A DNA stretch of 64,000 bases, from assembly GCF_018139145.2 (NCBI RefSeq), contig NC_059475.1:5307437-5371436 (forward strand). The letters run 5' to 3'. Positions 38,440-49,130 of the stretch are shown here, piece after piece. The DNA is from Gymnogyps californianus. Its lineage: Eukaryota; Chordata; Aves; Accipitriformes; Cathartidae. Both the position numbers and the translations under genes were made by a program. The notes beneath the pieces were generated by a model. That model had not been told where the DNA came from and searched no databases. It saw nothing but the letters and a program-made list of their open reading frames with translations. How positions within the stretch are numbered: the first letter of the stretch is position 1; every line of letters begins with the position of its first letter.

Positions 38440-39020
38440 TCTGACATGGCACAAAAATACCATTATAAAGACAGTCAAAGTAGCCCTTCTACTCTACACA
38501 ATACCGACAAGGCCTCGCCTGAAGTCCTGGGTCAAGACTGGGACATCTCACTTTAAAAGATGTGGGAATCTATTTAAGAAAATCTATGGAAGAGCACCAA
38601 AAATAATCACAATTCTAGAAGAGATGGAACATACACAAGAAAAAACAGGAAAAACCCTCACTCTAGTCTAGACTATAGACGACTGAGGAGACAGCACCAA
38701 CTATTAAAAGGTTGCCACAGAGAAGAAGGGAGTAAACTGTTCTCTGTATTCATCTGGACAAGGCCAAAAAGTGATGGACATAAATTGATGCAGACACTTG
38801 GATTACATGCTAAAATAAAGTCTTCCTAACCATAAACATAGGTAAAAGTTTAAATATTTCACTGAGAAGGGAGATGGATTCCACAACTAGAAGTTTTGAA
38901 AAAAAAACATACCAGAGAAACACAGTGCCATGAATAGTTTATGTACACCTGAGTAAGGACTGGCTAGCTTCCTGCAGTCCTTTCTCAGCTGCTTTTTCTT
39001 TGATTATGATTCAGTAATAG
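38440..39020 (+). mobile_element. Old CR1 fragment, ORF2 C-terminus and 3' end
   Basis: The translation near 38565-38650 (GRAPKIITILEEMEHTQEK) matches the CR1 '[18 protein letters not shown]' block. It is followed at about 38740-38790 by a decayed 'SDRTRGNG.KLKEG' block and at 38820-38860 by a decayed 'FFTMRV.KHWN' region. It ends at about 38955-39010 with CTGGCTAGCTTCC..TCCTTTCTCAG and TTTGATTATGATTC, the worn octamer tail. Several stops and frame changes are present. Confidence 0.65.
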
Positions 39021-39789
39021 GAACATTTAAAATGAGATTAGTCAGTGAAGGTGGGCTTGCGCCATCAGCTATGCAACTCTTTGCTTCCTTGAACAGAAGA
39101 AAGAGGACTAACACAGAAATAAGCAAAGATTAGGGCAACAGCACGAAGGTGAAGGAACAGCAGTTTCTTTTTTTTCCAGTACAAAGCAGATCCTTTCACC
39201 AAGAAATTATTTACTAAGTTACTTCTTTGGATTATCTGATGTATCTATTACCCAAAAATGTTCACAGTAGTCCCCCCAGAATAGAAAAAGTGTGCTCATA
39301 AGCAGAAATAACTAACTCTGATTCTGGGCCCTATACACATCCAAAGTGGCAGTGACAAGTGACATAACCTTCCTCTCTAGAGGAAGGAAGCCAAAAACTA
39401 GAGTCATTTTCTTCTTCCACCATTCCTGAGCCAGGGCAGAAGCAGAAAACCGCTCTAACCTCCTTGCTTTGTGGGTTTCACGGCAGCAGACTTCAAAATG
39501 ACAATTGATTTTCTAGACAGAGGAGTCATAAAACTTTTGAAGTCCAGATAGATTTAATCTACAACATTTCTTAGAAAATCAGTTAGCATACTTAAAGCTG
39601 TTTGATTATTCAGACACAATCTATCTTTGGCAAATCCTTGGTTCATTTTCTTTTTTTCTTTATCTCTGTTTCTTTAATTACAACTTATCTGGTGCATATC
39701 GTTCAACCACAGCAATTAAAACAAGCCTATAAATGCTGTCATTATCTCTTCCTTCAAGATCTCTTTTAAATTCTTGCATTCTTTTGAGG
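39021..39789. other. Non-coding sequence between two CR1 fragments
   Basis: No open frame of note and no recognised repeat. Confidence 0.55.
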
Positions 39790-40730
39790 TCGAACTAATG
39801 ACACTATAGTTGTCCAGATCAGTATTTTACAGTGCCACACAAGGTTGGACACGATATGGATTAGAACTAAAACTAAAAATAAACATGAGGAAGTACAGTG
39901 GGTAGAGCTGAAATGGGAATATCTGGCCACAACTGAAGACCATAAGTACTGGATTTGTAAGTCTGTAAATTTTCATTCTTGGTCCTGAAACAAGAAGTAG
40001 GAACGTCCTAACAGAATTTGCAGACAATAAGCAGGTAAGAGGTATTGCCAGTCTTCAAGAGAATGAATATATCATGCTGTAAAACTCTGAAATAGAAATT
40101 AAGTGCAAACATACAACGTGCAAGATCAATTTCTGGGCAAAAAAACCAAGCTTCCTTTATAAGCTGGGAACTCATCAATCAGAAATGACTAAGGAAGAGA
40201 ATGACTGTTAAATAATCAAAAATTACCAAGAAATGCAAAAGCAGCTGTAAAGACTGAACTTAAAGTACTGTCCTTCTAGAATAGCATGTCCTACCTATTA
40301 CTTTTATAGCACTGGTACTCCTACAGTAAAGAAAAGATACTATACAGTAGAAATGGAAACATTATTACAACTCAAGCACTGATGAGATTTCACCTAGAAT
40401 ACTGTTTTACAAATAGATAAACTGAACTGAAACAAGTATAAGTGCCTGCTTAGATTGGGAGGGTACTTGAAAGCCTATTTGGGAGCAGAACCTAAAAAAG
40501 ACTGATCTGCTTAGTCAATAAAAATGGAGGCTGAGGGGCAATATCTTTACTTACTTAAATATATTTCTATCAGCACAAATGTAAATAGGTACAGAACATT
40601 CATAATAAAATTCAACAAGAAATTAGAATAAATTTCTTAATTTTTGCTGTAGTCAGATTATGACACAGCCTTCCAGCAGAGAGGGGTATGGGAGACCCTG
40701 AGAACATATTGCTTTTAAAAAGAAGGAAAA
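39790..40730 (+). mobile_element. Old CR1/L3-like fragment, RT palm to ORF2 C-terminus
   Basis: The translation near 40010-40050 (EFADNKQVRGIASLQE) matches the RT motif C region, with FADN in place of FADD. The 'CNVQDQFLG' spacer-like region follows. Near 40380-40420 the phrase LMRFHLEYCF matches 'VRPHLEYCV', and near 40530-40545 RLRGNI matches 'RRLRGDL'. Near 40660-40710 HSLPAERGMGDPENI matches 'NRLPEEVG.P..'. The order is correct, with several stops. No clear 3' UTR end is seen before 40730. Confidence 0.65.
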
Positions 40731-41090
40731 TGGAAATCTAATTTAAAGGTATGGTAGTCAGCAGGGTAGGAGTAAACTCAAAGGCAGATTTAGCACCACA
40801 ATCTTCTGTCCCTCGAGGGAAATTGGTAGCCTCAGTGGAATGGCCAGATCACCTACTTTGAGGGCAAAAAATATGGTGCAGCAAGGAAGCCAGCAGGAAA
40901 TCCAGAGGGAGAAAAGAAAGTTAATCCAAATACTTTACACTTGTGCAGCAGCTTTTCAAATCCACATTAAACAAGAATATGTTGGTAACTCCTTGTAACT
41001 TAAGCATGTTTCCCCAGTGCAAAAGTAATGAAAATTAGGCTACTCAGATATTAGTTTCACTGAAATAACTGTCAAGATATTGTGATTTCG
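40731..41090. other. Short non-coding gap between CR1 copies
   Basis: About 360 bases with no recognised feature. The first part could be a worn 3' UTR of the preceding CR1 fragment. Confidence 0.45.
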
Positions 41091-43450
41091 TAGAATCATA
41101 GAATAGTTAGGGTTAGAAGGGACCTCCAAAGGTCATCTAGTCCAACTCCCCTGCAATAAGCAGGGACATCTTCAACTAGATCAGGTTGCTTAGAGCCGCA
41201 TCCAACCTGACCTTGAATGTTTCCAGGGATGAGGCATTTACCACCTCTCTGGGCAACCTGTTCCAGTGTTTTACCACCCTCATCGTAAAAAATTTCATCC
41301 TTATGTCTAGTCTGAATCTACCTTCTTTCAGTTTAGAACCATTACCCCTTGTCCTATCGCACCAGGCCCTGCTAAAAAGTTTGTCCCCATCTTTCTTATA
41401 GGCCCCCTTTAAGTACTGAAAGGCTGCTGTAAGGTCTCCCCGGAGCCTTCTCTTCTCCAGGCTGAACAACCCCAACCCTCTCAGCCTGTCTTCATAGGAG
41501 AGGTGCTCCAGCCCTCTGATCATTTTTGTGGCCCTCCTCTGGACCCGCTCCAACAGGTCCATGTCTTTCCTGTGCTGAGGACTCCAGAGCTGGACGCAGT
41601 ACTCCAGGTGGGGTCTCACCAGAGCAGAGAGGCAGAATCACCTCCCTTGACCTCCTGGCCACGCATCTTCTGATGCAGCTCAGGATACGGTTGGCCTTCT
41701 GGGCTGTAAGCGCACATTGCCGGCTCATGTCCAGCTTTTCATCCACCAGTACCCCCAAGTTCTTCTCCGTAGGGCTGCTCTCAATCCCGTCATCCCCCAG
41801 CCTATATTGATACCAGGGATTGCCCCAACCCATGTGCAGGACCTTGCACTTGGCTTTGTTGAACTGCATGAGGTTCACATGGGCCCACTTCTCAAGCTTG
41901 TCCAGGTCCCTCTGGATGGCATCCCATCCATCAGGCCTGTCAACCTCACCACTCAGCTTGATGTCGCCTGCAGACTTGCTGAGGGTGCACTTGATCCCAC
42001 TGTGTATGTCATTGATGAAGATATTAAACAGTACTGGTCCCAATATGGACCCCTGAGGGACACCACTTGTCATTGATCTCCGTTCGGACACTGAGCCGTT
42101 GACCACTACCCTTTGGATGTGACCATCCAACCAATTCCTCATCCACCAAACAGTCCACCCACCATATTCATACCTCTCCAATTTAGAGAGAAGGATGTTG
42201 TAGGGGACCATGTCAAAGGCCTTACAGAAGTCCAGATAGAAAACATCTGTAGCTCTTCCCTTGTCCACTGATGTAGTCACTCCATCATAGAAGGCCACTA
42301 GGTTGGTCAGGCAGGACTTGCCCTTGGTGAAGTCAGGCTGGCTGTCTCGAATCACCTCCCTGTCCTCCACGTGCCTTAGCATAGCTTCTAGGAGGATCTG
42401 TTCCATGATCTTCCCAGGCACAGAGGTAAGGCTGACAGGTCAGTAGTTCCCAGGGTCCTCCTTTCTGCCCTTTTTAAAAATGGGTGCAATGTTTCCCTTT
42501 TTCCAGTCACCGGGGACTTGACCTGACTGCCATGACTTTTCAAATATCATGGATAGTGGCTTGGCAATTACATCAGCCAGTTCCCTTAGGACTCTGGGAT
42601 GCATCTCGTCAGGTCCCATAGACTTATGCATATTCAGGTTCCTCAGGTGGTCACGAACCTGATCTTCTCTTACAGCGGGAGAGACTTTGCTCCCCCAGTC
42701 CCTGCCTTGTGGTCCATCCACTCGAGAGGTGTGGGAAGAGAGGCTGCCAGTGAAGACTGAGGCAAAAAAGTTGTTCAGTACCTCAGCCTTCTCCTCGTCC
42801 ATTGTCACCAGTTTGCCAGTCTTGCTCATTGTGGGGGTACACTTTCTTTGACCTTCCTTTTCTGGCTGACATACTTGTAGAAGCCCTTCTTACTATTCTT
42901 TGCATCCCTTGCGAAGTTCAGCTCCATCCACACCTTGGTCTTCCTGACCCCATCCCTACACAACCGAGCGGCGTCCCTATACTCTTTCCAGGATACCTGT
43001 CCCTGCTTCCACTGCCTGTGCATTTCCTTCTTGCCCTTTAGTTTGACCAGCAGGTCTCAACTCAGCCACGCCGGTCTCTTGCCTTCCTTGCCTGATTTCT
43101 TACACTTGGGAATCGAGAGCTCTTGCACTCTATGGAAAACATCCTTAAAGATCTGCCAGCTCTGTTGTGCTCCCTTGTCCCTGAGGGCAGTTTCCCGGTG
43201 CTTCTTATTGACTAATTCCTTGAACAGCTGGAATTTTGCTTTCCTAAAATTCAGGGTCCTGACTTTACTCTTTGCCTGACCCATATCCCTCAGGACTGCG
43301 AACGCTACCAGTGCGTGATCACTGCAACCCAGGCTGCCTCCAATCTTGACATCACCAATTAGCTCACTTGTGTTGGTGACCATCAGGTCCAGTATCACAT
43401 TCCCTCTGGTAGGGCTATCTATTACCTGGCTTAAGAAGTTAAGATTTAGA
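41091..43450 (-). mobile_element. CR1 LINE, 5'-truncated, relatively young
   Basis: About 2.36 kb in minus orientation. The 3' tail is at the low-coordinate end, where the + strand reads TAGAATCATAGAATAG then TTAGAAGGGACCTCCAAAGG and TCATCTAGTCCAACTCC. The body encodes ORF2 from late endonuclease through reverse transcriptase to the C-terminus with high similarity to bird CR1. The match stops near 43445, inside the endonuclease domain, the typical 5' truncation. ORF1, the 5' UTR and the N-terminal endonuclease are absent. It sits between older CR1 fragments and a solo LTR and is the best preserved CR1 in the window. Confidence 0.95.
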
Positions 43451-43455
43451 GACAC
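41176..43455 (-). pseudogene. CR1 ORF2 (endonuclease/reverse transcriptase) pseudogene
   Basis: Read from high to low coordinates. At 43455-43057 is the endonuclease C-terminus with the GCSDHALV block. At 43023-42826 is the linker (WKEYRDAARLCRDGVRKTK). At 42829-42440 the RT begins ([25 protein letters not shown]). At 42421-41492 lies the RT palm, with YLDFCKAFD at residues 62-70 of that segment and [15 protein letters not shown] at 119-133. At 41619-41176 is the C-terminal domain ([28 protein letters not shown]). Two in-frame TGA stops (about 43059-43057 and 42442-42440) stand where CR1 usually has Arg, so CGA-to-TGA CpG decay is likely. Frame changes occur near 42830 and 41630. Motif C reads SAGD instead of FADD, so a catalytic Asp is lost. 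The protein cannot be made or active. Confidence 0.92.
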
Positions 43456-43923
43456 AAGACTTTTACCTACAGCACTACAATGAAATAAATTTTAATTTGC
43501 ACTTAAGTTAGTAGGATTGACTGCTAAGACTAATTCATTGCATTTTCTCTTTTCCCACCATAAAAACTTAATATACTAGAGAGGAAGAATAGGGGGATAA
43601 TGAAACTGCATAACAACTTGGTAAGAATGAGTTTTAAACAACTGGCAAACATATAAGACAGTATTCTTCTGTTCACAGCCTCTAAAGTGAATGAATCCTA
43701 TGTTTATCAAAGGTGCTGAGACAGGGATAAGGAAAACTATGAAGAAAACATGGAAACACAACGCAAAGACTTCTGAGCAAACTTAATACGAACGAATTTT
43801 TCTCCAGATGACATGCACATGCTGATGCAAGTGATTAAAAGACTGGGGAGGGACAGTTTTGAGTAACCCTGAACAAAAGCATGCATTAGACACAGCATGT
43901 CGATAGACTTGAGTATAAACAGT
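43451..43923. other. Non-coding gap between CR1 and solo LTR
   Basis: AT-rich, no recognised feature; it ends with the 5-bp LTR flank ACAGT (43919-43923). Confidence 0.55.
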
Positions 43924-44489
43924 TGTCCTGGTTTCAGCTGGGATAGAGTTAATTTTCTTCCTAGTAGCTGGTATAGTATTACATTTTGGATTTAGTAGGA
44001 AAATAATGTTGATAAGACAGTGATGTTTTCAGTTGTTGCTAAGTAGTGTTTCTAGTAAGTCAAGGATTTTTCAGCTTCTCGTGCCCAGCCAGCAAGAAGG
44101 CTGGAGGGGCACAAGAAGCTGGGAGGGGACACAGCCAGGACAGCTGACCCAAACTGGCCAAAGGGATATTCCATACCGTATGACATCATGCCCGGTACAT
44201 AAACTGGGGGGATTTGGCTGGGAGGGGCAGATCACTGCTTGGGAACTAACTGGGCATCAGTTGGCGAGTAGTGAGCAATTGCATTGTGCCTCACTGTTTT
44301 GTATACTCTAATTATTTTAGTATTATTATTGTTATCATTATTTTCTTCCTTTCTGTCCCATTAAACTGTCTTTATCTCAACCCATGAGTTGGGGTTTTTT
44401 TTTCAATTCTCTCCCCCTTCCCACTGGGTGGGAGGAGTGAGCGAGCGGCTGCGTGGTGCTTAGTTGCCGGCTGGGGTTAAACCACAACA
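43924..44489 (+). mobile_element. Solo LTR, second copy of the ERVL-like family
   Basis: 566 bp, starting TGTCCTGGTTTC and ending GGGTTAAACCACAACA, colinear with the LTR at 19525-20130. The flanks are ACAGT (43919-43923) and ACTGT (44490-44494), one mismatch in five, consistent with a worn target duplication. The TATA box position reads TACATAAA (44196-44203), one change from the other copy. ATTAAA lies at 44360-44365. It is about 40 bp shorter than the first copy, partly because the T-rich/ATTATT-rich stretch is shorter. No internal retroviral sequence is nearby. Confidence 0.9.
44360..44365 (+). terminator. LTR polyadenylation signal (ATTAAA)
   Basis: Same position relative to the conserved CTTTATCTCAACCCATGAG wording as in the first LTR. 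Confidence 0.55.
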
Positions 44490-47400
44490 ACTGTACAGCA
44501 AAAACTCCCTATGCGTCTCAAAATAATCTAGCATAATGCCGGCACAATCTGTCATGAGCTCTGTCCTGTAGCTTTTCTAGCATTTTGTGTAGTAGACAAC
44601 TATAATATTAATAATTATATTTTCATGTTCATAGTGCTATGTACCATAGCACATAGCACTTGGCAAAGAGTCAACCTGTAATAACAAATGTCATTTGATT
44701 TTATTTTCAGAATCCTGCTTGTACAATGCAATTTACAAGCTTCCCTTCCCTTGGTGATCCTCTGCCCCATCTAGTAACACAATAGATACTTGTGTAAATC
44801 TGGTAAACCGACAGATCGCACTGAAATGGAAAAGAAATAAACCACAGAATATTTTCTTCAAATGGCTTGGACATTGAAGTTGCCAACAAGTATAATTATA
44901 AAGGGAAATGATGGAAAAAAATGATTAATGTTTAAGCAGTAACAATATTATTTGCCAATTCATGCTGCTGTTTGTTATGATTCATGCCTGAATGTGAATT
45001 TGGGACAAAACATTCAAATGTGTATGAGGTTGAGCATGTGTTTAAGTGCTGTTCACAGTAGGCATGAATTCATAATTTGTTTCAATGCTGTTCACAATAA
45101 GAATCCAATACTAAATTATCGGGTACAAATCAATATAAACACAGCAGTGCTAATGGAGGAACATCAGCTTTTACGCAAGCAAAGAAGCCAAGCCTTCACT
45201 CTAAGTTTTTCCAAGGACATTTCCAAAGATAAGATTCATGGAGTAGATAGTGATCATACACATCATGCACGTTGTTGTCACATTGCTTTTCACCTTGTTT
45301 TGTTGGGAAAACAAATGTAAAATTATTAACATCTTTAGCTAATGTTTTCAGGGTAGAGTTCAATTATTTTTGTAAAATGAGATTTCATGTTATGCATATT
45401 TAAAGGTGTCACGCAAGAATGCATTTTCCTAGACAATTCAACTTTCTTACTGGAATTGTAGTCAATTCACAAAGAATTGAGCCTTAGGATAATATGAACT
45501 TTATAACATCCATTCTCCCCTCTTTTAATAAATATGCAGATTTCTTTGTTGATTGAGTGAACATGTTTGGTTTTCAGGATTTCCTTGTCTAGGAATTGTA
45601 CACCCATTGATTCCTCAGTCTGTAATTCAGAGAACACCCCCTAGATACAGAAATAAAGTTGTCTTGCTGATTATAGAATCATACACACTTAATAGGAAAA
45701 CTTTTCAATTTAGCTTCTGTGTACAAATACAAGTAATCATTTCAGATATACTAAGTACATATTTAGAAAAAAGCTTTACGTGCGGAAGAAAAATCGCATT
45801 TTCTAATTACGGAAATGTACATAATTTAAGAGGTAATTGACCAACAAATGTTGTGTCTGAGTCTGTTTAACCCAATTACATACGTCATTTATAAAGTGGG
45901 AATATAGCTAAGATCTTCATTTGCAGAGGCAGTATAAATAGTAATTAAGAACGGTTTAGAGGTTTGCCTGCTTTCCTATAATCTTCCCTTACAGACGTCA
46001 AAAGCAAACAGGAGGAGAGGACCCCAAATCCTGCAACAAAACCTAAGCATGAAGTTTCATTTTAAATTTCAGGCACACACTTCTGAAGGAAGCTCAGAGC
46101 TCTGCCCAGAAAGATTCAACTGCATAACCAGGTCCTTAGGGAACACATTTCCAAGCAAAATCTAGGAGCAACAAAACAGCTATTCATCCTTCAGCACTAT
46201 GCCAGTTGTGTACACAGTGCTAATGCTGTCACCTTTCCAATGAGAAAGAAACACTAAGTCCTAACAAATCTGGACATTAAGAATGTCACTCCACTTTGCC
46301 CAGTAATATAATAGCTAGCAGCAGCCTGCCTCAACACTGCCAGATAGTTTATTCATCAAAACCAGAACAATCTTAATTGGCAAACTTCCATTTTCTGGTC
46401 TGGGGCACAGCAGGATGTTTAAAAGCTACTGCCTTCAACTCCACTTCTGTGACAAGCAAAAAGAGTACGATGGGCAGAAACCCTTCATATTTAACCAATG
46501 CCTTTTTGAAATACTATAAAATCCATATGATTATTAGGGTAGTCCTGAAATCTTCTATACCTAGAAGAAAGCAGGAATTGAATGCTCGTATTAGACCTCT
46601 CCTGTAAGTGCTGTTATCAATCTCACTTGGGCTTTCTCAAGGAATATCAATTTGAAGTAAATGGAAAAGCTCTAAGACAGATAAAAGCATAAATGTATCA
46701 AAAAAGCCAAATTCAAGTCCAACTTGAATGTGACTTTGACTTGGATATCTGACACTGTTAGTGAATGTCTTTACCGCTAGGTATTCTTTCCATCTCATTT
46801 TTCACAGAAAGCTTTGAAAAGCCTCGGGTTTATCCCACTGCGGTACAGAATCACTTCTGAAATTTCAGGGAAAAAATGCCAGATGTGCAAAACAGTTCCT
46901 AGACACAACTTTGTAAGATGCCAGATTGAATGCTGCATTTGCATGTACTGCAGCTCTGGCTTTGCATACTTTCCCATGCTTGGTAGCTGTGCACAGCTGA
47001 GCCCTGAGCGCTCCTTTACTACCGGTGCACCAAGTCCTCCTCAGGGGGCAATCGAGATGCAGTTACTTCTACATAACGAGAAAGCATTTGAACACTTGAG
47101 CACTTGGTGCTGCTTCACCTTTGTGCCTTTCCAAGACTATCATGAGTAAATTCTCAGGAATTTCCCTACACTTATAACTGGGTCCACAGCTCTATTATGT
47201 TTTGATTGGGCCCACACACCACATGGCAGCTATACCTACAAGGTATCCTATAGAGCAAAAATGCTTATTGTTATCTAAATGTTACTGCAATAGTTTTAAC
47301 TTCCCTCATTTATGCTCATATCTTTTAGCTGAACTGTTACGCATAAACCTGCACTGAAGGGTAAAGAATAATATTCCCTAGGAATGAAACACAGTCAAAA

Positions 47401-48879
47401 GAAGAATAATTTAAGGCAACGTAGTCAGCCAGGGTGGTGGAGATGGAGGGAAACATTCAAGCGTCATGGGAGAAACCACTGTGCAAGAACCTAAGCAAAA
47501 CTGTTTGCATCCATATAATAGAGAGGGAAGTTCTGCAGGTATGTAAGAAACAACATGTTCATGTAGTATGGGGTTAATCAGATGAAGAACCACCACTTTG
47601 TACTCGGCATGGCAGCATGTGCCAACTTGATTATAAATCCATATTTATCTTTTCTTTTTCCGAGACACATGAATGCTTCCCATGTGCTACCATTTTTTGC
47701 CAATACACGCCCCTCTGAGGAAAATGCATTTTGTGCAAGTCTTTACTTAGATCTGAATACCAATTCAGCCACAAGATAAAAAGTCTATGTTTTCCTTTGG
47801 AAAAACTCTGGTAACATTTAAAATGTAATTGCTTTTACAAACTGACAACTAATTATCCAAAAGCCAAATGCACATTAGGCATTTAAATAATGAAATGTCA
47901 GTCAGTATAATAGAAGTGCCACTTTACTTTTTGCTTTCAGAAATTTTAGTCTTAAAATTAATCTATCTACCTATACATAAGCACATGTATTTTGCGATTA
48001 TGCTTATTCACATAAAATAAAAATCTTACTAAATTGCATTATTTCTACCTACAGACTGCTTGCTTAATGTCCTTCAACTACCACTGCTATTTGTAAAGGT
48101 ACAAATACCACTATTACTACAAGCTGTTTCAGGCCCACATTTGTTTTTCAGTGCTCTCCGCAGTGTCTTGCTGCTTGCCAAGGGAATTTTCTATCCACTG
48201 CTGATCACTAGAACATACTTATTTTACTGTGCTATGAATCTGTAAGTCAGACGTCATTACACAGACATGAACCATGTTAACATTAGGATTGTGAGGTCTG
48301 AAAAAAATTGTCCACCACGAAGCTGCAAGAATTACTTATTTGAAGGATGTGCTCCGTTTCCCTAACTAATCACAATCAGATTTTGTACAAAACAAGATTA
48401 AAGAATAAATGACTATGTTTACTTAAAACATAAGTTTTTAACAGTGGAGAAGTGATAAACAAGTGCACAGTTAAGACTGTATTCAGCAGTATCTTCCCTA
48501 GACACATCATTCCTAGTTCTTCACATCAGTTTCTTCAACATCTTGTCTCAGCTCTGCGGCTAACTCACACCTGCAACCCCCTCACAGACGCTTGAGGAGG
48601 CTGCCTCATGGAGGGGAGCATCTTCCAGTTATGTACCCCTCGCTCCAGCTGCTAAACATGGCCGGGGGGCCACTGAGAACAGCTGCTCAAGCCTTCCTCC
48701 TCCTCGTCCCTTCAGGGCAGAAAGGCTGCTTCTTACCCCTGTATTTCTCTTTACAGCCTCACTCCCTGTGCTAGGGCATGGCTATGTCACATGGCAATAC
48801 ACAAGACTTAATTTCTTCCACTTGAAATCATCAAAAAAAGGTATCAAACGTGGCAGTGCAAATAGTGAAACTGAGAATG
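44490..48879. other. AT-rich non-coding sequence, no gene recognised
   Basis: Open frames of 95-122 codons at 44952-45320, 45553-45840 and 46814-47149 (all +) show no known domain. The last has several Cys residues (CQMC..CQIECCICMYC) but no regular zinc-finger spacing with ligands placed as in a known family. A small hairpin, GTGCTATG/CATAGCAC with a 3-base loop, lies at 44634-44652. A GC-richer patch occurs at about 48545-48775. Confidence 0.5.
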
Positions 48880-49130
48880 CATTCCTCTGAGTGTGACATT
48901 TGTACCCCTGTACAACTGCCTGTTCTAGAGAGCCCTAAGTATGTCACATATGCGTAGAAATAAATACATGTATGCTGTAGATTCACATATACGGCCTGTA
49001 TATATTCAGGTACATGTAGACAAATGCATATTAAAACAATGAAAATTATTTCTAAAACATTTATGTATATTTTATACCGATGTATGTACATGCATTCACC
49101 TACACATATGCATATTCGCTGTGAGGGTGC
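48880..49130. repeat. Cryptic simple repeat of ATGTAC/CATATG-like words
   Basis: From about 48950 to 49110 the sequence is built of overlapping TACATGTA, CACATATA, ATGTACATGCA and CATATGCATAT words without strict periodicity. The minus-strand open frame here (Ile/Tyr/Cys-rich) is an artefact of that composition. Confidence 0.6.

Noticed and set aside
41526..42076. Several + strand open frames over the CR1
   Set aside because: They are antisense shadows of the CR1 ORF2.
19525..44489. A single 25-kb provirus bounded by the two LTRs
   Set aside because: Each LTR has its own flanking 5-bp repeat and the interval holds no gag/pol/env remains.
44634..44652. Hairpin GTGCTATG/CATAGCAC as a possible microRNA
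   Set aside because: The stem is only 8 bp with a 3-base loop and no extended arms.
23913..46944. ATTTGCAT octamer words at 23913, 25015 and 46937
   Set aside because: Three copies of an AT-rich 8-mer over 64 kb and two strands are about what chance gives.
46814..47149. Cys-rich 111-codon frame suggesting a zinc finger
   Set aside because: Cys spacing does not fit a known finger and paired His ligands are missing.
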